Source: Panaeolus papilionaceus (Eukaryota > Basidiomycota > Agaricomycetes > Agaricales). Taken from it: a stretch of 64,000 bases of DNA. The stretch is from NCBI GenBank assembly GCA_015501605.1, contig JADNRZ010000025.1:575592-639591 (forward strand), given 5' to 3'. This document shows, one piece after another, positions 1 to 10,064 of this stretch. Each line of letters opens with the position of its first letter. Positions within the stretch are counted from its first letter, which is position 1. Made by a program: the position numbers and the translations under genes. Under the pieces are notes generated by a model. That model made no database searches. It was given only the letters and a program-made list of their open reading frames with translations, and was not told where the DNA came from.

Positions 1-1
1 A

Positions 2-905
2 AAGTCTCTCCAACACGAATCCAACAAGAACGGCAACGATTGTCCCACTCCGGTGGCTCAAACAAGCAGTGGGCTAGGTCGAATCACGATCCCCCCAAAA
101 GTAACAAGGTCAATCACCCACACATCTTCCACTACTACTAGCACGGAAGTTCACATTACCCGCAGTCAGACATCCTCTTCCACTACCGCGAGTCGGAGGG
201 AGAAGGCCCTCGAGCAGCAGCTTGAAGACGCTTTGAATGAGCTCGGCCGGGAACGAGAGTTGATTGCTCATTTGAGGAAGAGACTAAACCAAGAAGGTCA
301 TGCTAATGCTACGATTGCGGGTACTGAGCAAGCGAAGAGGGAATCCCTTTCGCAAGGGTACCGGGATCAGATCAATGGTGAGCTTTTTTTATTGTTTGAC
401 CTGTTCTTGTTTGTATGAATGGATGGAACTGATTTATTTATTCATGATAGTTCTGAACTTACAACACAAAGCACTCAAGGACGACCTTACTCGCACCCTC
501 ACATTGACCTATGCAGTGCTTACTCCTATATCGGAGGAGATCAACCGATTAAAGCAGTCGGGTGCCGATGTGGCCCGACTCGATAGTATCGTTGGTGTTT
601 ATCGCACTTCTGTTTGCAACACCTTCGATCAACTCTTGGGGACATCGACAGGTGTCACCGCCATGTCTGATCTCCTCGGTTCTGGCTTTAATGCCAGCAC
701 CTCGTCTGCGTTTGCAGCGAACGAGGGGATGTCAGCGAGGGGTGATGTGACGATTATGAGTGCGTCAGCGATGCTTGCTGCGACCTCCGCGGAACAGGAG
801 GGAAGGGAGGCTCTAGAGCTGAAGAGAGCGAGAGAGTCGGATGCGAGGGCATCTAAGGAGAGTGCAGAGTCGGAGAGACGGTCTAAAAGGACGCGAGTAG
901 CTTGA
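2..905 (+). CDS. 3' part of a coiled-coil protein gene (5' end outside window)
   Basis: An open frame runs in from the window edge, so the start codon lies upstream. Exon one ends at 377, a 73-nt intron (378-450, GTGAGC...GATAG) follows, and exon two runs 451-905 to a TGA; the frames join cleanly. The visible protein begins Ser/Thr-rich, then has a charged heptad-like stretch (around REKALEQQLEDALNELGRER) that should form a coiled coil. A helical middle follows and then an Ala/Glu/Arg/Ser-rich, basic C-terminus ending RRSKRTRVA that could act as a nuclear localisation signal. I do not recognise the family. The reading frame and intron are seen in the sequence; nuclear location is inference. 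Confidence 0.75.
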
Positions 906-1963
906 TGGAGGACGGTGTCCTCTTTTACTGCATTTTTTTCTGGGTCATGGAGATGTGATGATGGGGTGGACGACTTTGGATGAGGAGTGGTTTAACACGT
1001 CCTCTGGTCGTCTTTGCTTTCTCATCTTTCACGAGAATGCAGTTCTGTATGCTTTTTTCTGCTGCCTTTGTTGTACTTATTTTTTTTCTGGCTACCTATG
1101 CCTTGAGCTCGCCATTTCGTAGTAGTACGATAAACATGGTTATGTTCATGCATCCTCTGGCGATTTGGGACTAGTTGTTGCGATTCAACTCATCGTTTTT
1201 ACTAGTCCATGTTATGTTTTATTTCTGTCGTTAAGTTAAATTCGTGTTAACTGGTAACGGGCTGTATATCATTTAGAAATTAGTCTTTGTTAATCTACAA
1301 TAAACACGTTGTATCTATAGACGACTGGATAGGAGGGGGAAGAGCACGACGAAATATCGTCTATAGATGGTCAAGTAATCCCACCTGGAGCATCTGAGGC
1401 TGTTCATGGTCGTATATTTAACCTAATTTTACTGCAACTAACATGAAGCTCCGCTGAGAGTAGACCAGATGAGCAAGTACGGTGTAATCGATGTCAGACA
1501 TTACCCATAAGAGGATCATAAGTCGCACCCATGGACCTTGGATATCCCCAATAAAAAAGACCGCGCTGAACGGATCACTGCCCATGAATGAAAGCACAAA
1601 GGGTAAATAGGCGCTTAGTAGTGAAGAGGAAATTAATGAAGGGAAGAAATTTATTGATGAAAAGAAAGCTGTTGACGTTGAGGCTCAATTCAGTGGGTTG
1701 TGGTTCAACACGTGTCGTCATAGCTCGCGGGCATTCAAACAGGACAAAACCCAGGAACGTTTTGAAGCAGGAAAAAATGATTTATTTGACGAGTGTTGTA
1801 AAAATGTAATACAGTTATTGGTTGCATGAAGGGAAAAGTGACGGAGGAAGATGCGAGATCCAGTCGCCTTGAGCCGAGTCTAGCCGACCAGATTGTGCTA
1901 AACCATCTGAAACTGGGAAAAAATAAGCATCACAACGTCGCGGGTGAAAAAAATATAGCCAAC
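906..1963. other. intergenic, no gene supported
   Basis: Only short open frames without splice support are visible. The first 250 bases are probably the 3' untranslated region and terminator of the upstream gene (T-rich runs). The rest is AT-rich spacer up to the first secreted-protein gene and contains one small hairpin, listed separately. Confidence 0.6.
1313..1368. repeat. short perfect inverted repeat (12-bp arms)
   Basis: ATCTATAGACGA at 1313-1324 is matched by its reverse complement at 1357-1368 around a 32-nt G/A-rich spacer. It could be a terminator-type hairpin or the trace of a small element. No function is supported. Confidence 0.5.
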
Positions 1964-2278
1964 CTAGCAGTTGAGGATGGTAGATCCACAGCCAGTGACG
2001 ACCTTGTTGAACTGGTACTCCGACGAGACATGGTCGTTGTTGTAGGCAGGGCCGCGGTATCCCATCTCAGTGTTTTCCTTGCAGAACTTGATGCAGCACT
2101 TGTCGCCTTTGTTTGAAGCCCACTTGTAGGACTTGGCGGTGAAAGCGAGCTTGTGAGTTCCCTTGCAGGTGGTGAAGAAAGCAGTGGGTGTGTAGCCGTT
2201 GATGTACCAGGCTGCGAACGTGAAAGCATTAGCGCTGGCAGCAGCAGCGACGACGGTAAGGATGGTGCAGAACTTCAT
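1964..2278 (-). CDS. small secreted cysteine-rich protein, copy A
   Basis: A 104-residue protein in one coding exon. The start chosen is the ATG at 2278, which matches the starts of copies B and C; an open frame extends 18 codons further but is 5'UTR by comparison. Residues 1-18 are a signal peptide (MKFCTIL..., Ala-rich, cleavage near ANA/F), so secretion is expected. The mature part keeps the family motifs: a W near its start, a T-G-A-like turn, AKSYKW, CCIKFC, and a C-terminus with GCGS and a final Cys. It is clearly diverged from B and C. The Cys in GYRC of B/C is Gly here, while a new Cys appears earlier (TTCKGTH), so the total stays six but the pairing must differ. The family is not one I can name; effector-like or cell-surface roles are guesses. 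Confidence 0.8.
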   Translation of the reverse strand: MKFCTILTVVAAAASANAFTFAAWYINGYTPTAFFTTCKGTHKLAFTAKSYKWASNKGDKCCIKFCKENTEMGYRGPAYNNDHVSSEYQFNKVVTGCGSTILNC

Positions 2279-2415
2279 TGCTAAAAGAGAAACGAGTTTG
2301 AGAAGTATGAGTGGGAATTCAGCATCGACCATGGAAGAATAAAATATACTGAAAAGACAGAGGAGCGGGATGTCTTCAGAGTGCGAAAGCTGATGGAACT
2401 GAGAGGCAAATAGCA

Positions 2416-2426
2416 GGCCTTTTATA
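2416..2426 (-). promoter_or_regulatory. TATA box of SSP copy A
   Basis: TATAAAAGGCC on the minus strand, about 140 bp upstream of the ATG. Copies B and C have TATAAAGGGG at the same distance. The surrounding 200 bp is repeated near copy D and as an orphan block at 7640-7990. Confidence 0.6.
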
Positions 2427-2599
2427 CTGTTCCTTGGCCTTCGTCAACTGAGCACTTTGTCTTCTGCAACAAATTCAGGAGGCAGCCGAGGAATGTTGCC
2501 CACCTGGTCAGGCTCTTCAGGAGTGAAAACAGCAGGCGCTGGTGTAAGAGTTATCAGAGTCTTTCTCAAATTCAAATGGAAACCAGGTCATGAGCGATG

Positions 2600-4030
2600 A
2601 GACAACAGACATCGTATCATCATTATTGAAGTAATCTTGTCCAAAAATTCAACGTTCTCTTTAGAAATATTCTGGGAATATGTTTATCATGGCTAGTGTA
2701 GTTAAGAGTTGAATTAGTGTGATAGTTGTTAAAATGAAAGTTATCGCTTACTGACAAAATGGGTATGGCGCGACAGCGATGTTGACGTCGTTCCATTGTC
2801 GCAGGACCCACGGTGGACATCTTTTAAGCACTCAGAAGTTGGCAGGGGTTGACTATAATTCAAGTCCATCGAATGTGGTTTTGGAAATATAGGAACGTCA
2901 GAACACATTTAAAGTGGATCATTGACCCGTAGAGCTGTGACAGGAAAGTCAGTGCCGCTATTATCAATTGAGGATCGACAAGCTGGTCCCATACAATGAC
3001 TACCAGAACTTATCTTTAGAACCGTAGTCAATTCCGCTGCATGTGGACTTGGACCCACTATAATGAAGCAAGGTGTAGTTGGTTCAGAAAAATTCTAGAC
3101 CCTTGGGGTGAAAGTCGGCGTTTGCGAGTCTGCTCAAAAATTCAAGGTCAACGGGTAATATCACATAGATGAACCAAAAAGCACCCACAAAAATTGATAT
3201 CAAGCGGGTGCCCTAGAACGATCAACAGGGAAGGGTGAACTGGACGAGAAAATAAGATCGGAAGTGGAGCCAGTATACTGCGTCTGAAGGCCTGACGAAA
3301 ATGCTCACACCTCCGATCTGCTGGCGTGAAGTGACAGGATAAAACAAGGCTGCTAGATTCCTCTGCAGCGTTCGAGTAGAAGTGCGTCGATTTTATTGGA
3401 CCTTGTCTAGCTGGTTGGTTCAAAAGATATACTTTTCTTCCATGTGCACCGTAGACCCCTGCTAAGGTCGACGAGAAAAAAGTATGCACAATGTTAATTG
3501 ACACCAGAATGTTCATCGTCGATCCAGCTCCTAAAGGACAATCAGCAAATGACTCTACCCGGATAATTGACGGGCACCTACGCATAAACGGAGAGCGTCT
3601 GTCTTCTCCCGGGGTGAGCCGTGGAATTCGTCAACCTACGGGAATCTAGACAATGAACACTTCCACACCTTGGGAAGAAAAACAGGATCAGAAATGGATG
3701 AAAGATAAGAGGAAAAGAAAGAACAAGATCCTACTGGTAACAAAATATCGGTAAGCTGCCTGCAGGTGCACGTTTATCGCAGAAAAGGCATCGTATACCC
3801 CACAGATTTTTACTTTCCTTTCACAAATCAGATTGCACAAGGCTGTATACTCGTAATTTTTCAGAAAAAATCAGCTCGACTCGGATTGAATATCGTTTTC
3901 GAGATTAAGCACATTGAAGAAACGCTCGTATTGACGACATCATAGGAAAATACTGTCTGATATGTAGGTTTAATTGAAGCCAAAGCGAATGAAAACAAAT
4001 TTCGACACTCACTTTACAGGTAACTACATA
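2600..4030. repeat. duplicated non-coding block upstream of the SSP genes, first copy
   Basis: No gene is supported here. The segment about 2,600-3,140 recurs, diverged, at about 6,120-6,790 (shared stretches around the words GGACATCTTTTAAGCACTCA and AAGTTGGCAGGG). The segment about 3,820-4,030 recurs at about 6,895-7,100 (around GGCTGTATACTCGTAATTTT). The spacer between the two blocks differs between copies. This shows that the array grew by duplication of units larger than the gene. Confidence 0.6.
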
Positions 4031-4868
4031 AGTACCTCAGTGTAGTAGTGTCTGCCAAGGCTCAACAATACGGAGGTGATGGTTCGACAGCTAATGTCAC
4101 GTCAATATTTCAGGACCTGTCACGCCTACCTGACGAAGTGAGTAGCAACTCACAACTTAACTTGCACAGTAATTGTGCGAGTATGACGCGTTTGCTTATA
4201 CAAGAGCCAAGATCCCTTACCAACCTTCTGATAAATAAATTTTATAGGTTATAATATAGCAATAACAAGATTTCTCAAAATTAAAATGCCAACTTGGACG
4301 ATTAAACTTGTTCATCATCGAAAGTTGAGGACAACGTCTCCATGTTATACCTTTTCAGTCCCCCGGTCTTCTCAACTTATTCTACGTCACATTGTCTAAG
4401 CGCTCAACCCTTTCTTGCTTGTGTGGCGTCTTCCGACAAACACGCATCCACATTCATTTATGGGGCTAAGTTACTCTCTTTCTTTCCTGATCTCCGCATA
4501 TGGTCAACAATTCACATCCCCGAAGTACTATCTACACGACTGTCTTCACAAAAAATTCTCTGCGTTGGCAGAAACAAGCGTAACAACGTGCCTCCAGCTC
4601 CATCTTTGACATCTCATATTTGTTGCTTGTCCTCACAATCAGATGACGTTGGCAACGACAAGGCCGCCACAAGCTTAAGCTCAGGTAAACACGCAAGGGG
4701 TGGTATAAACTGAAGAAATAATCCTATTTATCAATTACAATCAAGATGGGACGCGGTCATATTACAACGCCTTAAGCATCGGCGAGTGGGCCATGTGCTG
4801 ATAGATAATCTGTGGGGTGTTCATCGTCATCACCTAGTGCATCGCAATTAATCGCAAACATCACGAAC

Positions 4869-5183
4869 CTAGCAGTTGAGGACAGTACTGCCGCAGCCAG
4901 TCACGACCTTGTTGAACCGGTTGGCAGTAGCAACATTGCTATTAGAGTAGGAGGGGCAGCGGTATCCTGTCTCGCGCTGGCCGTTGCAGAATTTAATACA
5001 GCAGCCGTCGCCGGGGGGTGAGTTCCACTGGTACGATTTGGCGAGGAAGCCGAGGTTGTGGGTTCCTGTTCCACTGGTGCGGAATGCAGTGCCGGTGTAG
5101 CTAGTGCCGGACCAAGCGGAGATGGTGAAGGCGTTGGCGCTGGCAGCAGCAGCGACGACGGCAAGGACGGTGGTGAATTTCAT
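4869..5183 (-). CDS. small secreted cysteine-rich protein, copy B
   Basis: 104 residues. Signal peptide at residues 1-19 (MKFTTVLAVVAAAASANA), then a mature domain of about 85 residues with W, Y and Gly-rich turns, AKSYQW, DGCCIKFC, GYRC and the C-terminal GCGS...NC; six cysteines in all. The start is fixed by the signal peptide and by the 5'UTR intron ending two bases before it. It differs from copy C at only two residues (Thr/Ser at position 20 and Thr/Arg at about 39), so the duplication is recent or the copies are homogenised. Function unknown; the secreted, disulfide-rich, expanded pattern is typical of fungal small secreted proteins. Confidence 0.85.
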   Translation of the reverse strand: MKFTTVLAVVAAAASANAFTISAWSGTSYTGTAFRTSGTGTHNLGFLAKSYQWNSPPGDGCCIKFCNGQRETGYRCPSYSNSNVATANRFNKVVTGCGSTVLNC

Positions 5184-5185
5184 TG

Positions 5186-5331
5186 CTAGAAGAACATAAG
5201 GGTTAGTTGTGTAGTTAACGCGAAGACTAAGGGTGTCTTACTGAAGAACTGAGAGTGAGTAGAGTAGATGAGAGTACTTTTCAGTGTTTAAGCTGATGAG
5301 GTCGACAGCCCAAACCACTCGCCCCTTTATA
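5186..5331 (-). promoter_or_regulatory. SSP B promoter with TATA box and 5'UTR intron
   Basis: TATAAAGGGG lies at 5331-5322. A 56-nt intron in the 5' untranslated region runs 5241-5186 (GTAAGA...CTAAC...TTCTAG) and ends two bases before the ATG. Copy C has the same arrangement, and copies A, D and E keep the acceptor just before their start position. A conserved leader intron may affect expression, but that is inference. Confidence 0.7.
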
Positions 5332-5578
5332 CGTTTTCGTTGGCCCCCCAAGCCTTTAAAAGCTCACGGTCGACACAACTTCTATAATGAATTCGAGGTA
5401 TAGCCAAGGATTGGCAATCCACCTGCTCCATTGATACACCAAGGTCATCTTCAGTATTGGCACGGCGGCCGTGGGGAAGTTGTCCAGGGACCCAGGTAAA
5501 CTCGGACAGGCTATGGGGTATGCGTTCATAGAAATGCTATGGTGCTGATCATTTTGGTGTCGTTAATCAAATTGGACA

Positions 5579-5815
5579 TCAGCCAGCCTTTCTCCATCTC
5601 CAGACTCCAAGAACGGGGCTTCTCTTGATATCGTGCATCTGGGCCCTAGAGTGGTCAATCATCATAATTGAGTAAGTGACAGAGAATGGAATTCCAAACC
5701 TTCGACGACGCTTAAAGCCGAGAATAATTGCCCGCATGAGCAAGTGTTGTCTTTCACTGAGCCCTGTTACTTCAGGCCGAACAATTTCAACATATGTTTT
5801 CGTCTGCCCATAAGC
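5579..5815 (-). repeat. block W, copy 1 (open frame of unknown meaning)
   Basis: About 230 bp that is almost identical to 9,210-9,440. It holds a minus-strand open frame ending WRWRKAG with an Arg-rich centre (GFKRRRRFG). No start codon or family is recognisable, so it may be the 3' end of a lost gene. At its upstream edge (5815) it is fused to SSP relic D, whereas copy 2 continues into different sequence. Confidence 0.55.
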
Positions 5816-5911
5816 AGTGCCGGTGTAGCAGTTGTTGGACCAGGCAGAGAAGGCGAAGGAATCGGTGCTGGTGGCGGCAGCGATGGCAGCAAGGACGGTG
5901 CAGAACTTCAC
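5816..5911 (-). pseudogene. SSP copy D, truncated and start-less relic
   Basis: The signal-peptide half of an SSP gene (KFCTVLAAIAAATST..., then FSAW and YTGTAY) is preserved for 32 codons. It then breaks abruptly into block W, so all the cysteine-bearing mature region is missing. The start codon is GTG instead of ATG (5911-5909), directly after a conserved TTCTAGCA acceptor. Its upstream region to about 6,100 still resembles the promoter of copy A but lacks a TATA box. Clearly non-functional. Confidence 0.8.
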
Positions 5912-7099
5912 TGCTAGAAGACAAGTGAGTGTGAGTGGGATTTCAGCAGCGACAAAAGAGGGAATTAAACGTACTGATTGAGAGAAGCGGAGTGTTTTCA
6001 AAGTACTTAGATGTCCCTCTAGGACTTTGTCGACTGAGTAATTTGTTGTCTGCACAGATTCAACAGTCATCCAAGGAATCTGGTCCGCCTGGTCTGGCTC
6101 CTCAATAGGACACCGGATGTCGTATCTATTTTCTCCAACAATTAGGCGTTCTCATCAGAAATATTCTGTGAATGTGTTTATCATGGTCTAGGGAAGTTAA
6201 GAGTCGGATCAGTGTGATGGCCGTTAAAGAGAAAGTAGTATCGCTTACTGACAAAATGCGACAACAATGTTGAAATGGTTCCATTGTCGTAGGACTAGCA
6301 GTGGACATCTTTTAAGCACTCAAAAGTTGGCAGGGTTGTAATACAAGTCCATAGGATATATTGTCAGAAATATAGGAACCCTGGGACACATTTGTAGTCG
6401 GTCGTTGAGCCGTGGAACTGTGACAGGAAAGTTGGTGCGTGCCTCTATCATTAATTGAGGATCGACAAGCTGGACCCATGGAGTCACTACCGAAACGTAT
6501 CTCTAGAACCATAATCAATAAGTATGTTAAATCTTTAATTGTTAATTACACAGACCTTGCTACGAGTAGCCCCACTTAAACGGATACAGTTTCCGCGACG
6601 TGGGGACTTGCACCCACAAGCCTGAAGCCTCACACAGAGTCGCCCTTGGTAGAGTAATTTAAATAAAGCGAGGTGTAGTTAGCTGAGAATAATGCTAGAC
6701 CATGGGTGAATAGAGGTTAAGATCTTACGATCAGATTAAATGCATTAGGTCGATGTTTGCGAACCTGCTCGAAAATTCAAGGTCAACAGGTAATTGAGTG
6801 GTTTACCCGACTCACCTTGTGGTTCCGACCATGACGCCCCGTCTGAGGGGGTTATCCAGTATTCTGCTTTTTTTTTTGTGCAAAATTTCTGGGAAGTTTC
6901 TTTCACAAATCAGATTATGCAAGGCTGTATACTCGTAATTTTTCAGGAAGAATCAGCTCGACTCGGATACAAAATATTCAATGTGCTTCATCGGATGAAG
7001 CACGTCGAAAAACGCTTGTATTGACAACATGATAGGAAAATTCTGTCTGATATGTAAGTTTTAAACCAAAGCGAATGAAAACAAATTTCAGCACTCACT
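5912..7099. other. non-coding, SSP promoter relic plus repeated block
   Basis: Contains the degenerate promoter of relic D (5,912-6,100), the second copy of the 2,600-3,140 block (6,120-6,790) and the second copy of the 3,820-4,030 block (6,895-7,100). No coding sequence is supported. Confidence 0.55.
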
Positions 7100-7639
7100 T
7101 TACAGGTAACTACATATGTAACTGGGTGTAGTATCATGGTCGTCGTGTCTGCCAAGGCTCAACAACTTGAATACGGAGGTGACGGTTCGACAGCTAATGT
7201 CACGTCAATTTCAGGACCTGTCACGCCTACCTGACCAAGTGAGTAGCAACTCATGATCACTACTTAACTTGCACAGTAATTGTGCGATCATGGTGCGTTT
7301 GCTTTTACAAGAGCCAAGATCCCTTACCAACCTTCTGATAAATAAATTTTATAGGTTATAATATATCAATAAACAAGATTTCTTAAAATTAAAATGCCAA
7401 ATTGGACGATTAAACGACTGCGAAGGACCAAAAGGCCAGGCGCATTAGCCTATGTGAACAGTAAGCGGCGCCTGTTTCATGGGCCGTCGATGTACTGACG
7501 GATCGCTATTTTCACTCGATAGGGATGATCATAATACCATACTCTGAGAATATTTATGATAGGAATAACTCCTCGCTAATGGAAAATTATTGGACGAATC
7601 ATTTTGGCATTATGATACGACTGCCAGTATCTCACCCTC

Positions 7640-7990
7640 GTCACCATCTGAATTTGAGAAAGACTCTGATGACTCTCACACCAACGCTTACCGTTTTTAT
7701 TCCTGAGGAGCCAGGCCAGTTGGGCGATCTTCCTTAGCTGCCTCCTGAATCTGTTGCAGATAACAAAGTACTCGACAAAGTCCTGAGGGACATCCAAACG
7801 GTATATAAGGCCTGCTATTTGCTTTTCAGCCTCATCAGCCATTACAATCTGAAAACACTCCACTTCTCTCACTCATCGGTGCGTTTTACTCTGACTTCCG
7901 TCGCCACTAAAGTCCCACCATTAATAGACGATTGCTTCATTGGATCGCATCTGTGCTTCCCTTCAAGTTCACTTGCCTGTCACTGGTCCA
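7640..7990 (+). promoter_or_regulatory. orphan SSP-type promoter in plus orientation
   Basis: Read on the plus strand, this stretch matches the upstream region of SSP A and D: a segment near GAATTTGAGAAAGACTCTGA, then CTGCCTCCTGAATCTGTTGCA, then TATATAAGGCCTGCTATTTG with a TATA box at 7802, and leader-like sequence to about 7,920. No SSP coding region follows, so the gene has been lost or the promoter was moved alone. Confidence 0.6.
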
Positions 7991-8498
7991 TCATCGAAAG
8001 TTGAAGACAAAATCTCCATGTTATACCTTTTAGTCCCCCGATCTTCTGAACTTATTCTAGATCACATTGTCTAAGCGCTCAATCATTTCTTGTTTATGTG
8101 GCGTCTTCCGACAAACACACATCCACATTCATTTACGGGGCTAAGTTACTCTCTTTCCTGATCTCCGCTTATGGTTAACGATTTACATCCCCAAAGTACT
8201 ATGTATGCGACTGTCTTCATAAAAAATTCTCGTAACAACGTGCCCCCAGCTTCATCTCACAATTTGATGACGTCGCAACGACCAGGCCGCCACAAGCTCA
8301 GGTAAACACGCAAGGGGTGGTATCAACTGAAAAAAATGATCGTATTTTACAATCAAGGTGTTTACATTTAATTGCATGAAAAGTGGTCATATTACAACGC
8401 CTTAAGCATCGGCGAGTGGACCATGTGCTGATAGATAATCTGTGGGGTGTTCATCGTCATCACCTAGTGCATCGCAATTAATCGCAAACATCACGAAC

Positions 8499-8813
8499 CT
8501 AGCAGTTGAGGACAGTACTGCCGCAGCCAGTCACGACCTTGTTGAACCGGTTGGCAGTAGCAACATTGCTATTAGAGTAGGAGGGGCAGCGGTATCCTGT
8601 CTCGCGCTGGCCGTTGCAGAATTTAATGCAGCAGCCGTCGCCGGGGGGTGAGTTCCACTGGTACGATTTGGCGAGGAAGCCGAGGTTGTGGGTTCCTCTT
8701 CCACTGGTGCGGAATGCAGTGCCGGTGTAGCTAGTGCCGGACCAAGCGGAGATGCTGAAGGCGTTGGCGCTGGCAGCAGCAGCGACGACGGCAAGGACGG
8801 TGGTGAATTTCAT
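8499..8813 (-). CDS. small secreted cysteine-rich protein, copy C
   Basis: 104 residues, same layout as copy B: signal peptide, then a six-Cys mature domain with CCIKFC, GYRC and the terminal GCGS...NC. Two conservative-to-moderate substitutions separate it from B. Promoter, leader intron and about 600 bp of upstream sequence are also shared. Both copies look intact, so the locus probably makes almost the same product from two genes. Confidence 0.85.
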   Translation of the reverse strand: MKFTTVLAVVAAAASANAFSISAWSGTSYTGTAFRTSGRGTHNLGFLAKSYQWNSPPGDGCCIKFCNGQRETGYRCPSYSNSNVATANRFNKVVTGCGSTVLNC

Positions 8814-8815
8814 TG

Positions 8816-8961
8816 CTAGATGAACATAAGGGTTAGTTGTGTAGTTAATGCGAAGACTAAGGGTGTCTTACTGAAGAACTGACAGTGAGTAGAGTAGATG
8901 AGAGTACTTTTCAGTGTTTAAGCTGATGAGGTCGACAGCCCAAACCACTCGCCCCTTTATA
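8816..8961 (-). promoter_or_regulatory. SSP C promoter with TATA box and 5'UTR intron
   Basis: TATAAAGGGG at 8961-8952 and a leader intron at 8871-8816, position for position like copy B. The acceptor is ATCTAG instead of TTCTAG. Confidence 0.65.
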
Positions 8962-9209
8962 CGTTTTCGTTGGCCCTCCAAGCCTTTAAAAGCTCACGGT
9001 CGACGCAACTTCTATAATGAATTCGAGGTATAGCCAAGGATTGGCAATCCACCTGCTCCATTGATACATCAAGGTCATCTTCAGTATTGGCACGGAGGCC
9101 GTGGCGAAGTTGTCCGGGGACTCACGTAAATTCGGTTCAGGCTATGGGGTATGCGTTCATAGAAATGCTATGGTGCTGATCATTTTGGTGTCGTTAATCA
9201 AATTGGACA

Positions 9210-9515
9210 TCAGCCAGCCTTTCTCCATCTCCAGACTCCAAGAACGGGGCTTCTCTTGATATCGTGCATCTGGGCCCTAGAGTGGTCAATCATCATAATT
9301 GAGTAAGTGACAGAGAATGGAATTCCAAACCTTCGACGACGCTTAAAGCCGAGAATAATTGCCCGCATGAGCAAGTGTTGTCTTTCACTGAGCCCTGTTA
9401 CTTCAGGCCGAACAATTTCAACATATGTTCTCGTCTGCCCATAGATGCGCGCAAGGTATAAATTAGCAGAACGTCTCAAAAACGGCCTCGTCAAACTTCT
9501 GAACGATGAAGCCAA
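9210..9515 (-). repeat. block W, copy 2
   Basis: The same 230-bp open-frame block as at 5,579-5,815. Here the frame continues upstream for about 25 codons to a TTG at 9515, with no ATG. This copy probably shows the original flank that SSP D replaced in copy 1. Confidence 0.5.
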
Positions 9516-10064
9516 GAAGAGTGGTTGAAATCATCCATGCGTGGGTTATGCACACACGCTAGAGCCTAGCCAAGATGAAGTATCAATAGCATAACGCATG
9601 ATGCAAATCCAAGTACCCACCTCCAGACTTCTCCAAAGCTGGATTGCATGCAAAAAATCTATAGGATCCTTATCAGTTAGCTCTCTACATGGAGATTTTG
9701 AAGGCCTATGGATGCATAGCAACATAAACGCCTATCTCCTTCATGGTGGAGGAATAAACGAAGAGTTTCGTTGATGTTCAGTTACCAGAACAGGAAAAAA
9801 TCATGTCCGACTGAGTCGACTTGTTTCCATCTATCGACCGGCGGTTCATGTAGTGGCTTCCATTTGCCAGTGCTAAAGGAAACCTAAAATAGATTGAGGG
9901 TTCGTTTTCACTCCCCAACTGAAACAGGCTTGATCTTTGGGCAGAAAACCGGAATTTGCCTTGGCAGCAGTTCTGACAGACACAAGGTATTTGGATGTCA
10001 TTTGTGCTGAGACTGGGCAGTCTGTGCAGATAAAATTGCGAGAAATACGCGAAATTGATATACA

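Larger units (their letters stand above)
4030..5815. repeat. segmental duplication, copy 1 (contains SSP B)
   Basis: Sequence from the block at about 4,030 through SSP gene B to the junction at 5,815 is repeated at about 7,100-9,440. Similarity is highest, nearly identical, from about 4,755 to 5,815 (gene, promoter and a 230-bp downstream block). Copy 2 carries extra sequence at about 7,420-7,880 that copy 1 lacks. Confidence 0.75.
7100..9440. repeat. segmental duplication, copy 2 (contains SSP C)
   Basis: Partner of 4,030-5,815. Near-identical from about 8,390 to 9,440, more diverged from 7,100 to 8,390. It includes 7,420-7,880, which is absent from copy 1 and contains an SSP promoter-like segment in the opposite direction. 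Confidence 0.75.

Noticed and set aside
1964..2278. Calling the SSP family killer toxins or hydrophobins
   Set aside because: Cysteine spacing does not match the eight-Cys hydrophobin pattern, and no toxin signature is visible; only a secreted Cys-rich protein is supported.
6590..6650. tRNA-like T-arm (minus strand GTGGG TGCAAGT CCCAC followed by GTCGCGG)
   Set aside because: The matching 5' acceptor half is only partly present (about five pairs) and too close to leave room for D and anticodon arms. A diverged copy lies near 3,040, so this is part of the local repeat, at best a tRNA-derived remnant.
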